From Citrobacter braakii (GTDB lineage: Bacteria; Pseudomonadota; Gammaproteobacteria; Enterobacterales; Enterobacteriaceae), in contig NZ_NAEW01000019.1 of the NCBI RefSeq assembly GCF_002075345.1, forward strand, positions 1 through 64,000: 64,000 nucleotides of DNA, in the 5' to 3' direction. Shown piece by piece: positions 19,101-27,600 of this stretch. Positions within the stretch are counted from its first letter, which is position 1; each line of letters starts with the position of its first letter. The notes beneath the pieces were generated by a model that worked only from the letters and a program-made list of their open reading frames with translations, was not told the DNA's origin and made no database searches. The position numbers and the translations under genes were made by a program.

Positions 19101-20640
19101 TGCGTTATGTTCTGATCCCTCGGTTGGGGGCGCTATAGTAGTCAAAGGAAATGAAAAAGGCAGGGAAACATTAATTGCCGGGGTTGTGCCTGCTTTGTGC
19201 CCTGCATCAGGAATGTTATTCGACATGTGTTCTGCCGGGATATTACCGGATACTAATTTTGAATCCGAAGTAGTCGAATCAATTTTAACAGATTTGTTGG
19301 GTTTCAGAGAACAAATAAACTTATCAATTAGTGACGCGGCTAAGCCTCTTTATAATTTATGGATCAGTTGGCTAAAAGGTAGAGGTCGTCTGATTGAAGA
19401 TAATGATGGGAAGTTGCATTCATCAGGCATATCAGCCTGTATTCCTGAGCCTGTTAATGATGAACAGAAACGTATCATTGATATCGCAAATGCCGTAATA
19501 CGCCGTACAGGTGATTATCGGAATATATTATGTGGCGAACTGGACGCTCGGATTTTGCTTGATGATCCGATTTTAGCTCCTGAAATTCTGATGAATAATG
19601 ATCCAGATATCATCAGACTTCAGAGCATATGGGCATCAATATTGCGTGAGCGAGCAAGATTGCTGGGGCGTACTCTGAATATTGCCGAGTTAGGTGGTCG
19701 TAGTGGGGTTTTTGCTGAACGGTTGTTGGGACTTCTGGCTGGGGTAGATGTCAATTATACGCTTCTGGATGCTTCTTCTACTTTAGTCAACTCTGCCAGT
19801 CAGAGACTAACGGGTCATAGCGCGAAGCAACTTCCACCAGGGTCAGTGCCGGATACGTTACTCTACCAGTTTGATGTCGTATTATGTGTAAACTCATTAC
19901 ATCGATATCCTGAGCCACAGGAAGGCGCTGTTGTTGCGAGTCTTTTGCTTAAACACGGGGGCTTATTACTGGCAACCGAATTCAGTCATTTATCACCTCT
20001 TGCACTGTTTACCTCAGCTGTGTTGGAAATGGGCTATACCGATTTTGATACAGAAAGGCGGCAGGCCGGATCCCCAACACTAAGTGGCTCCCGTTGGTGT
20101 AAGTTACTGGGTGCTGCCTGGTTTGATAAATGTACAAGTCATTATGTAGGACGATCTTTCCTGATGGATATTGAAGCTGTTCGTGCTTCTGATTCACCTG
20201 AAATACACTCCCTGAATTTATTTCAGAAATTAAGAATAGGATTACCGGAATTTATGATTCCGGGGAAGATTGTAATTTTACCAGTGATGCCTTTGTCCAG
20301 TAATGGCAAACGAGATGGCTCGGTTTTGAGACGGATTACTTCGTCTTATTCGCCGGGTAATAGTTTTGTCCCGCCAGAATCTGAGATGGAATTGTGGGTC
20401 GCTGAAATTTGGGAAACCTTACTCGATACTGAAATTTTGGACAAGAAACAAGGTTTCTTTGATATCGGAGGTGACAGTCTGATGGCCACGCGTTTTTTGG
20501 CTCAGGTTCGCCAGATTCTTGGTGTCGATATGTCCATGAGTCAGCTATTTATGTACCCAACATTGAACCTTGTTGCTGAACATCTACAGAACATACTCAG
20601 TGAACAGTGTAAACAAGATGATGATGAGGGAAAAATATGA
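13135..20640 (+). CDS. Two-module cyclising NRPS: ArCP-Cy-A-PCP-Cy-A(MT-like)-PCP
   Basis: 2501 residues, related to HMWP2/Irp2 and PchE but with two adenylation domains. In order: aryl carrier (S40 in LGIDSI); Cy1 (D236xxxxD241); A1 with FTSGSTGEPKG near 699; PCP1 (S1087 in LGGDSL); Cy2 (D1268xxxxD1273); A2, split after IEPGEIEAA by a ~320-residue methyltransferase-fold insertion with degenerate motif IAELGGRSG; PCP2 (S2448 in IGGDSL). Both A domains show FDLSVYDIF, IWNSVP and LRLALISGDW, giving a by-eye specificity code of DLYNLSLVW, close to the known cysteine code. It should load salicylate and form two thiazoline rings. ATG 13135 follows GGAGACTGG. The stop overlaps the next start (ATGA). 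Confidence 0.95.
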   Translation: MENIHQKLASELPGIIARFTGLDVNEIDEDANLIGLGIDSITMMRISGRWRQQGVIIGFHELISSPSLSAWQNLLNNASVCENQNDRKINSDEIKRDNKSLALAPMQHAYWIGRRKEQFLGGVSSHFYHEFNARDIDPLRLEKAVDRLMERHEMLRVSISDEGQQFIPDRVSAKKLVVHDLRLASHEQALRHLKATREYLSVRQMVVNKGEVFDIQITLLPEGVCSGNVRLHIGMDMIAADAMSLRILLSDLEKFYCEKSLPVLDYTYFDWLVDYRKEQRKSDFCAHYELSRKYWSNRLPELPGSPLLPTISLTETVPANNVVRRHVWIDAKKRKILEQTASRYEITMAFSLASAFAEIVTAFSDIPDFIVNLPLFNRQPLHHQVEHLVGDFTSSVLLAWNGSCPGSFCERARRFQQRFHEDVVYANYSGIELLRDLSRYHEEPVYAPIVFTSALGLGELFNQDVRALFGEPVWIVSQGPQVLLDIQISELNSGLLINWDAREEAFLPETLDLMFAAYVDLVEKLISQPESWLNPVGTIVSENILDKRCQLLTMTTEKLSLLHDDFFIRALQQPEYPALLGDDITMSYSCLSEWSRQIAALLVRRGMIPGERVAVSLPKGPGQIAAVLGVLFAGGVYVPVGIDQPAARRQRIYQSANIRWQIGTESDGDTKLTPEEAREMEALDDNIRVEPESEAYIIFTSGSTGEPKGVMVSHAAAVNTLEDINRRFGVTEQDRLLAVSALDFDLSVYDIFGILGAGASLVLIDETTRRDATAWLKSIKQHGVTIWNSVPVLLEMLLNVAEGREMLPGLRLALISGDWIGLNLPGWLKKIAPECRFAALGGATEAAVWSNLYEVEEIGPDWKSIPYGYPLTNQAYRVVDSQGRDCPDWVAGELWIGGRGVALGYCGDPEKTAEKFVSDEQGKRWYRTGDIGRYWPDGTLEFLGRQDQQIKIRGHRIETGEIEAAIKSCPGVGQVIATVHDKCLVAAVTVSDATTAEDLKQWLRGVLAPEMIPDHLFVLSDIPLSINGKVDRQRLSEIFRESKNNRAEIIEPPKGETEVAVAAIWSEILGTDSIDRYQDFFSLGGDSLQATRVISRLHACGFVHASLSELFLRPVLHDFCLYLPPATAIQPPLYWQEDNEARFEPFSLTEVQQAYLYGRQSSLTLGGIGCHFYKEFNVVDIDIPRLEQALGKLICRHDMLRAVFDIGSGKQRVLPEVPEYRVTIYEGINAFQQLRLASHQVFNPEIWPLFSVSVAHQNGRYRIAIGIDNLILDALSVMIFYRELDAYYQDLSVTLPPVNATFRDYLHCAIPDKKSLVVAQNFWMKKAEILPSSPQLPLAITPEKIKSVRFKRRSSRIDKEQWQILLKGCQENSVTPSALLLTAFCHVLSRWSSESALTINLTLFERTELHPDVSSILGDFTSLLLIPYFSEQGQTWINAVRNIQREMWAALDHRQVSAISVLRERARRQQQVHSVMPVVFTSALGLPFESSHSCLLSEPCWGISQTPQVWLDFQVAEIDGNIEVSWDAVEELFHDGMLDILFSAYFKQLEVLIARGWQSELPDLLTESVLKQRREVCRSAPYSCSLLHDGFFIRALQQAEYPALLGDDVTLSYSCLSEWSRQIAALLVRRGMIPGERVAVSLPKGPGQIAAVLGVLFAGGVYVPVGIDQPAARRQRIYQSANIRWQIGTESDGDTKLTPEEAREMEALDDNIRVDPESEAYIIFTSGSTGEPKGVMVSHAAAVNTLEDINRRFGVTAQDRLLAVSALDFDLSVYDIFGILGAGASLVLIDETTRRDATAWLKSIKQHGVTIWNSVPVLLEMLLNVAEGREMLPGLRLALISGDWIGLNLPGWLKRIAPECRFAALGGATEAAVWSNLYEVEEIGPDWKSIPYGYPLTNQSYRVVDSQGRDCPDWVAGELWIGGRGVALGYCGDPEKTAEKFVSDERGKRWYRTGDIGRYWPDGTLEFLGRQDQQIKIRGHRIEPGEIEAALCSDPSVGGAIVVKGNEKGRETLIAGVVPALCPASGMLFDMCSAGILPDTNFESEVVESILTDLLGFREQINLSISDAAKPLYNLWISWLKGRGRLIEDNDGKLHSSGISACIPEPVNDEQKRIIDIANAVIRRTGDYRNILCGELDARILLDDPILAPEILMNNDPDIIRLQSIWASILRERARLLGRTLNIAELGGRSGVFAERLLGLLAGVDVNYTLLDASSTLVNSASQRLTGHSAKQLPPGSVPDTLLYQFDVVLCVNSLHRYPEPQEGAVVASLLLKHGGLLLATEFSHLSPLALFTSAVLEMGYTDFDTERRQAGSPTLSGSRWCKLLGAAWFDKCTSHYVGRSFLMDIEAVRASDSPEIHSLNLFQKLRIGLPEFMIPGKIVILPVMPLSSNGKRDGSVLRRITSSYSPGNSFVPPESEMELWVAEIWETLLDTEILDKKQGFFDIGGDSLMATRFLAQVRQILGVDMSMSQLFMYPTLNLVAEHLQNILSEQCKQDDDEGKI

Positions 20641-21704
20641 TTGGTATTTTAGGTGGAAATGGAGCTGTAGGGCAGCAGGTCGTGCGTCTGCTACATAAAT
20701 GGAATGTAGGTGAAATGCGTGTAGGCATACGGAGTAAAAATATACAGACTAGTGAGTTAAAAAAACCTTCTGTATATTATAAAATTGTTGATATTAGTGA
20801 TGCTCAAAGCCTTTCCAGCTTTGTTGATGGTTGTGAAATACTAATTAATTGTGCCGGTCCATCAATTCATACTTCAGTCCCGGCACTGAAAGCTGCTTTA
20901 CGTGGAAAAATACACTACATTGATGCAGGAGGAGAGCAGTGTATTTCTATGTTAGCAGACCGTATTTCGGAGCAATATAACCTGATATTTTCTGCGGGTG
21001 CGTTACCGGGTGTTTCTGGGGTCTTGCCTCGCTGGTTAGCTCAACGATTTTTTCGTCCAGCTTCACTCAAATTTTATTGTGGGATTCTGGATAGATTTAC
21101 GTTATCAGGAGCAGAAGATTTTCTGGAAGGTATCTGTTATCGGGGAGGAAATGCTTCTTCATTTTCAAAATTTCTAGAAAAATCAGAAATGGTTCTCCCT
21201 TTTTTTCCACGTCCGGTAACGGTTGTTGCTTATCATGATGGAGAAACTTCAGGAGTTCAAAACGCTCTCGGTCTTGAAAACGCGGAATTTTATATTGCCC
21301 GGGATGGTAAGTATGTTAACAGGGCTTTATTACAAATGTCTTCTTCATCGCGTATGGAGTCTGTTCGGTCTTTGTGTGAAGCCGCAGACCTCGATCTGGC
21401 AGGGCTAACTCCTTATATCCTTTATCTTTTGCAAATGGATGGTATCAGTCACGATAACAAGATTAATAGTTATACCATGCTGTTGAAAGGCGCTGGGGTT
21501 TCTGCAATGACCGGACATATGGTGGCTGCTATAACAATGTCGGTGCTTCGTAGGGATATCGAGAATAAGATTGGAATGGCAGCTGAAATATGCAATCCAG
21601 ACTCTATCATTAATGGACTGAATGATCCTCATACCGGTAATTACCTACAGGTGCTTGATTGCACTATTGATGATCTGATGCAAATATCCGGAGGTGTACT
21701 GTGA
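20637..21704 (+). CDS. Saccharopine-dehydrogenase-like NAD(P)-binding reductase
   Basis: A 355-residue Rossmann-type protein beginning ILGGNGAVGQQVV, a dinucleotide-binding glycine motif at the extreme N-terminus, followed by INCAGPSIHTSVPALKAAL and HYIDAGGE, typical of the saccharopine dehydrogenase/trans-enoyl reductase-like superfamily. It overlaps the NRPS stop by 4 bp (ATGA), so it is translationally coupled and belongs to the pathway. A reduction of a thiazoline ring to a thiazolidine or of another intermediate is plausible, but a second, YbtU-type reductase follows directly, so its specific step is open. I cannot name a characterised counterpart with confidence. Confidence 0.8.
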   Translation: MIGILGGNGAVGQQVVRLLHKWNVGEMRVGIRSKNIQTSELKKPSVYYKIVDISDAQSLSSFVDGCEILINCAGPSIHTSVPALKAALRGKIHYIDAGGEQCISMLADRISEQYNLIFSAGALPGVSGVLPRWLAQRFFRPASLKFYCGILDRFTLSGAEDFLEGICYRGGNASSFSKFLEKSEMVLPFFPRPVTVVAYHDGETSGVQNALGLENAEFYIARDGKYVNRALLQMSSSSRMESVRSLCEAADLDLAGLTPYILYLLQMDGISHDNKINSYTMLLKGAGVSAMTGHMVAAITMSVLRRDIENKIGMAAEICNPDSIINGLNDPHTGNYLQVLDCTIDDLMQISGGVL

Positions 21705-23959
21705 TTTCCCAAAAAATACGTACATTAGTCTGTGGTTCAACGTTTGGGCAATTTTATCTTTCAGCGTTGTCTACACTTCCAAATTTTGAAATTGCTGGTT
21801 TATTAGCGCAAGGCAGTCAGAGATCAAAGGAGTGTGCTGGTCGTTATGGCATTCCACTTTATACGAATACTGATGTATTGCCTTCAGATATAGATTTGGC
21901 TTGCATCGTTATGCGATCAGGTGTGCTGGGTGGCGATGGTATAAAATACGCAAAAGCAATTTTAGAGAAAGGAATCAATGTATTATTTGAACCACCATTA
22001 CATCAAAACGAAATGGCTGATTGCCTGCGTATCGCCCAAAAAAATGGCGTTATTTTTCAGGTGGCAGATCTTTATACACAGCTTGAATCCGCTCGTTCAT
22101 TCATTTCTGCCGCGAAAGTATTACTTGATAAACAATCCGGATTATTTATTGATGCCAGTGCGGCAAATCAGGTTTTATTTCCTTTATTACATATATTAAT
22201 GCAGGTAACAGGGAATATTCGTCCGTGGAATATAAAGCTTTTGGACTACGAAGTAAATAAAAAAATACCGATGCGGATATTAGCAGGAGAGATAGGAGGG
22301 ATCCCGTTATTATTACGTTTGCATCATCAGGTAGACCCAGTTGATCCAGATAACCACTTGCCATTGTTTCATCGTATCACTTTGGGAACTGAAGGTGGAA
22401 CGCTGGATTTGCATGATCCGCATGGTCTGGTAACCTGGACCCCAAGATTGTTTATTCCTGCGTCGGTCAAAAATGATTTCAGTTTTAGTAATGTTACCCA
22501 TCTTCAACAGCCTTTATTCAGTATTCTTGATGGGGCTACGGGTGTTTCTCAGGCAAAAAATCTGCAAATAAACTGGCCTGAAGCTATCGGACGTGATCTT
22601 ATTGACATGGCTGCATTGTTGTCTGCTTCTTCAGTCAGTCATCACTATTCTCAGCAGATGCTTATGTTGTGCAGATTATGGCAGGAGACAACCTCAGAAC
22701 TTGGATATCCTGAACTTTGTGAACAACATTATGAATACATATCTGTTGATAATTTATCTCTTGACCGGAAAAATGATACTCTAATTCCAACAAAAGAATT
22801 TAAAGATAAAAACGATCCTGAGTTTACGATTTCTGTGTTACTAAACAACGCTGTTAAACGGTCTGATGCTTTGATATCAGATATCACTATCTTGCAAACA
22901 AAACACTTTGTTTATTGTCTTGATGAAGCAATTCTGAGAACAATGCAAATAACATTACAATCGTCCGGTGGATTTGATAGCCCCGGAAAATTGATCTCGC
23001 CTGACAATTTGATAAATGGCCTGGGAGTAGCCAAGCGTCATCAACCCCTAATAAAAAAATGGATTGATGTTTTGCTTGATAATAAAAGGATGGAAAGCAA
23101 TGGCCAAAATTTACGTCTCACATTGTTTCTGGAATCAGATGAAGTTGAACGTTATTGGAAAGATGCGCGACTGGCCTGGAAAGGACTGGGACCAGAAACG
23201 TTCATTGATTACCTCAGGCAAAATGGAAAGTGCCTTTTACAGTTAATGCGTGGTGAACAGGATGCTGCGATGCTGCTCTTTCCTGAAGGTAGAATGGATA
23301 TCGCGGATGCTATTTATAACGATATGATAACTTCTCGTTATCTCAATACATTAATAGCTGAATTTATCAGTCAGATTGCCATAAGAAAATTGGGAACATT
23401 GCGTATTCTGGAAGTTGGTGCAGGTACTGGAGCTACAACAAATAAAGTGGTAAATGCTCTTATGAAAATAGGAGAGAGATGTGTTTCTGAATATAAATTT
23501 ACAGATATATCACCTTTCTTTTTAAGAAGAGCACGTAAACGTTTTAATTATTTACCATGGATGAAGTTCGGCGTATTTGATATGGAGAGGGATTGTTGTG
23601 AGCAGGGAATAAAATCGGGGACGTTTGATATCATAATTCTTGCTGGGGTGCTCAATAATTCTATCAATACGGATAAAACTTTGTCCACTTTGTCACCACT
23701 ATTGTCTCATGATGGATTGATGCTATTTAGTGAAGCAACTCGTGAACATCTGGAAATTCTTTCGTCCCAGGCCTTTATGATGCCTCAGGCTGATGATGAG
23801 AGGAAAATTACACAAAAACATTTCTTGTCTTTGGAGCAATGGAAGCGGGCGCTTGTAAGAGCGGGATTCATTAATATCCATGTTCTTCCTGACGAAAATC
23901 ATCCTTTGAGTCCTCTTGGGCAACGATTATTCGTGTCGAGTAAGGAGCCATTATGCTGA
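21701..23959 (+). CDS. Thiazolinyl imine reductase (YbtU/PchG-like) fused to a SAM methyltransferase
   Basis: 752 residues with two parts. Residues 1-~350 resemble thiazolinyl imine reductases: an N-terminal LVCGSTFGQFY cofactor loop and conserved LFEPPLHQNEMADCL, the lysine-poor form of the Gfo/Idh fold seen in YbtU and PchG. Residues ~450-752 resemble the methyltransferase domains embedded in NRPS/PKS chains: helical lid (LLQLMRGEQDAAMLLFPEG), then SAM motif ILEVGAGTGATT with G573-G577, FTDISPFFLRRAR and FDIIILAGVLNN. Start is GTG 21701, overlapping the preceding stop. Probable roles are reduction of one thiazoline and N- or C-methylation, in trans to the NRPSs, neither of which has a canonical methyltransferase domain. 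Confidence 0.88.
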   Translation: MISQKIRTLVCGSTFGQFYLSALSTLPNFEIAGLLAQGSQRSKECAGRYGIPLYTNTDVLPSDIDLACIVMRSGVLGGDGIKYAKAILEKGINVLFEPPLHQNEMADCLRIAQKNGVIFQVADLYTQLESARSFISAAKVLLDKQSGLFIDASAANQVLFPLLHILMQVTGNIRPWNIKLLDYEVNKKIPMRILAGEIGGIPLLLRLHHQVDPVDPDNHLPLFHRITLGTEGGTLDLHDPHGLVTWTPRLFIPASVKNDFSFSNVTHLQQPLFSILDGATGVSQAKNLQINWPEAIGRDLIDMAALLSASSVSHHYSQQMLMLCRLWQETTSELGYPELCEQHYEYISVDNLSLDRKNDTLIPTKEFKDKNDPEFTISVLLNNAVKRSDALISDITILQTKHFVYCLDEAILRTMQITLQSSGGFDSPGKLISPDNLINGLGVAKRHQPLIKKWIDVLLDNKRMESNGQNLRLTLFLESDEVERYWKDARLAWKGLGPETFIDYLRQNGKCLLQLMRGEQDAAMLLFPEGRMDIADAIYNDMITSRYLNTLIAEFISQIAIRKLGTLRILEVGAGTGATTNKVVNALMKIGERCVSEYKFTDISPFFLRRARKRFNYLPWMKFGVFDMERDCCEQGIKSGTFDIIILAGVLNNSINTDKTLSTLSPLLSHDGLMLFSEATREHLEILSSQAFMMPQADDERKITQKHFLSLEQWKRALVRAGFINIHVLPDENHPLSPLGQRLFVSSKEPLC

Positions 23960-24684
23960 AGTGCAGTCATGTGGTTTATAAAGTCAACTGTCTTGAAGAT
24001 ATTGTCAGGGAATATCGAGAAAGGGGTTTTGACGTGCAATGGGGGAGCATGCCTAAAAAAGCATTTAATGCTTTTATTCGGTTCAGGAGTGGACCTTTCA
24101 TTGAATTTTTAGAGTTACCTCGTCGTTATGCACTTTTACGTTACCCACTGAATTGGTTCTATGGTTCTCCCGCCGGGCAACGTATGGCCTATTGGGCGAC
24201 TTGCCCTGAAGGTTGGTGTGATGTTGCTCTGGAAGAAAAAGCGGGTAAGTCGTCTATTGGGACTGAAGACATCATCTCTTTACAAGATTTGTATCTGAGT
24301 CTTCGTAACTCAGGGATTACGTTATCCCGTCCTATTGCAGGAAAACGCCGTCGACCTGATGGACAACTGGTTCGTTACAGTTTTATGTTGCCTGAACCCG
24401 GTCAGTTGCCATTCATTGTTTCGCCTTATTTCCCTTCGCAACGCCCGACTGAAGTTGTACATCCGAACGGTGCTCTGGAGATTAAGCAAATACTGATGGG
24501 GTGTTGTAGTAACGACCAGTTTTTCTTCGATAAATTTTTACCTGACGATCATTGGTTGATGACCGTAACAGCTGAATATACCCATGTACAATCAGTAATC
24601 TTGTATGGTGCCGACTGTTCTGCGCTGAAAGGCAGTATTTTTAGCAGACAGGAAAATATCCAACCCAATATTCGAGGTAATTAA
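23953..24684 (+). CDS. VOC/glyoxalase-like protein of unknown role in the siderophore operon
   Basis: 243 residues beginning LKCSHVVYKVNCLEDIVREYRERGF, the opening beta-strand/helix pattern of the glyoxalase-like (VOC) fold, with an FIEFLEL strand that supplies a metal-ligand position in such proteins. It overlaps the previous gene by 7 bp and is followed after 1 base by the second NRPS gene, so co-translation is likely. No such protein is part of the classical pyochelin or yersiniabactin set. It might tailor, hydrolyse or bind the product, or give self-protection; none of this is shown by sequence. Confidence 0.7.
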   Translation: MLKCSHVVYKVNCLEDIVREYRERGFDVQWGSMPKKAFNAFIRFRSGPFIEFLELPRRYALLRYPLNWFYGSPAGQRMAYWATCPEGWCDVALEEKAGKSSIGTEDIISLQDLYLSLRNSGITLSRPIAGKRRRPDGQLVRYSFMLPEPGQLPFIVSPYFPSQRPTEVVHPNGALEIKQILMGCCSNDQFFFDKFLPDDHWLMTVTAEYTHVQSVILYGADCSALKGSIFSRQENIQPNIRGN

Positions 24685-24685
24685 T

Positions 24686-27600
24686 ATGCAAGAATTAGAA
24701 TCCGTTAAAAAATTTTTGGACAGACTGAATGCGTTAGGATGTCATATATGGCATGAACAGGGGGAACTCCATTACCGTGCCCCAAAAGGGGTGATGACGC
24801 CAGAAATTATTGGGCAATTAAAAGAGTTAAAAGAAGTTATTATCGAGTGGTTAGTTAAAGAAGAAAAAAGGCACCAATGGATAACGGATGAATCTAATCG
24901 ATATGAGTCCTTCCCATTATCTGACGTGCAGTTTGCTTATTTGCTTGGGCGTAATGAGGCGTTTGGATATGGTGGGGTAGGTTGTCATTTATATCTGGAA
25001 ATTGATTATTCCAGATTGGATGAGTCGCGTGTGAAAGATGTCTGGAATAAACTGGTTATAAGACATGAAATGCTACGCGCAGTATTTGATATGAGGGGGA
25101 GTCAAAGGATTATAGACGTGGTTCCTGATTTGGTTATTGAATGTAAAAAAGGAATTAATAGTAGTTCTTTTGAATTTCTACGAAATGAATATGAACAAAA
25201 ATTGGGTCATAAAATATATGAGCCAGATGTATGGCCATTATTTGATGTGGCATTAACTCAGGGACCAGACAGTACAGTGCTGCATTTATCGCTTGATTTT
25301 TTAATTGCAGACTGGGCTAGTGTGCGTCTTTTGTTGGCTGAATTTGAGATGTTGTATTTTAATCATGATAATACACTGAACCCGCCTGAGTTAACATTGA
25401 GTTTTAGGGATTATATGTTTGCTGTCAGGCGGTTGCGTGAAGGGGCAGAATGGCTGAGGGATAGACAATACTGGCAGGAACGACTGGAGCAGATTGCACC
25501 AGCGCCTCAGTTGCCTTTACGACCTGTTCAGGCACAAACAGTTCATTTTACTCGACATGTGGCCCGGTTGGGATCAGATGACTGGTCTAAATTTAAATAC
25601 CATTCAGCGAAAGCTGGACTGACACCTACTGTTGCAGTTATGACAGCGTATGCTGCTGTACTGGCTCGCTGGAGTTCCGAAAAGATTTTTACTCTGAACC
25701 TGACAGTACTCAATCGATTTCCGTTGCATCCGCAAATAGAACAGATCGTGGGGGATTTCACATCTGTAAGTTTGTTGTCTCTAAACTGGTCAGTAATAGA
25801 GAATTTCAGGGAACATGCGATGTCGTTAAGTCGACAGTTATTCGATGACCTGGACCATCGTTTCTATTCTGGTGTGGAAGTTTTACGTGATCTGAACAGA
25901 TTACGGGGTGGCAATGCTATATTAATGCCCATCGTTTTTACGAGTGCCATAGGTCTGGGAAATCGTGATGCGCCATTGCGCGGTATAATCTCCGGACGAG
26001 GTATTACCCAAACACCTCAGGTGTTTATTGACTGTCAGGCTATGGATGACAGTAATGGTCTGCATATTAACTGGGATGTCAGGGATGGTGTTTTTCCTGA
26101 TGGAATGATTGATGACATGATGGCTGCGTTTCAGGAGTTATTGACATCCCTGGCAACCAATGAAAATAGATGGCAACAACCTGCAAAAATTAATCTTCCG
26201 GACTGGCAGCAACAGATGGTTCGGCAGATGAACAATACATTAGCGACGTTACCAGAAGGAGGGTTATATAGCAGGTTTATTGATGAGGTACTTAGGGAAC
26301 CGGATGCGGTTGCTATTATTGATTCCGCAGGAGCTATGAGTTACAGCGAATTATTTGATATGGCCAGAAAGTTTGCCTGGTTATTACTTGAACGCGACTG
26401 TCAGCAGGGAGAGAGAGTTGCTATACGGATGTATAAAGGCAGTACGCAGGTGGCTGCTGTATTAGGTGTTATGTTTTGTGGCGGTGTGTATGTACCAGTC
26501 GATTGGTCACAACCCAATGAAAGACGAAATGTGATCCTTGATGATGCTAAAATCCGCTTGATGCTAACAGATAGAGAAAATACTGACTTACCGGATGATG
26601 TAGTGGAAATATCATCCGCATTGCTGGAAACAGCTGGGCGGATGAAAAATATATCATTTTCTGAACCTGAGAGCGCTGCATATGTGATTTATACATCCGG
26701 ATCTACCGGGTTACCCAAAGGGGTAGTCATTAGTCACAAAGCTGCATTAAATACTGTTCTGGATATTAATAAACGTTATAGTGTGTCGGCAGGTGATACT
26801 ATTTTGGGGCTGGCTCAATTAGGTTTTGATTTGTCAGTCTATGATATTTTTGGGCTATTGTCGGCTGGCGGAAAAATTGTTTATCCCGAGCCGGAAAGAC
26901 AACGAGATCCTTCACATTGGGCCACTCTGATAAAACAACATCATGTCACCATCTGGAACAGTGTGCCAGCTCAAATGCAGATGCTGGAAGAATATCTCAA
27001 GATGGATTTTTCTGGCAGTCTCTCTTCCCTTCGACTGGCTCTCTTATCGGGGGATTGGGTTCCTTCTGGTTTGCCTGATGCTGTGTGTGAACGCTGGCCG
27101 GAAATACAACTTGCAGTTCTTGGTGGAGCTACGGAAGCCGCTATCTGGTCTATTTGCCACGATTATCATGGAAAGGTTCTGTACACTGAATCCATTCCTT
27201 ATGGAAAACCATTAAACAATCAGCGTTTCTATGTTCTGGACCAGCATATGATGATGTGCCCTGTCTGGGCGCGCGGAGAACTGTATATTGGAGGGGCTGG
27301 ACTTGCATCGGCTTATCTGGGGGATGCCGATAAGACACAACAGCATTTTATATCACACCCAGAAAGTGCTGAACGTCTGTACCGTACAGGTGATGCAGGA
27401 CGATATCTACCCCACGGTGAAATTGAGTTTCTTGGACGTGTTGACAATCAAATAAAAATAAGGGGGTATCGTATTGAACCCGGTGAAATTGAGAATACAT
27501 TAACAGGTTTTCCTGGGGTCAAAGCTGCAGGTGTTGTACTGAGCAATAAATCGGGGGGCAATAAATTGTTGGCAGTGGTCCAGGGAAATAACATTGATTT

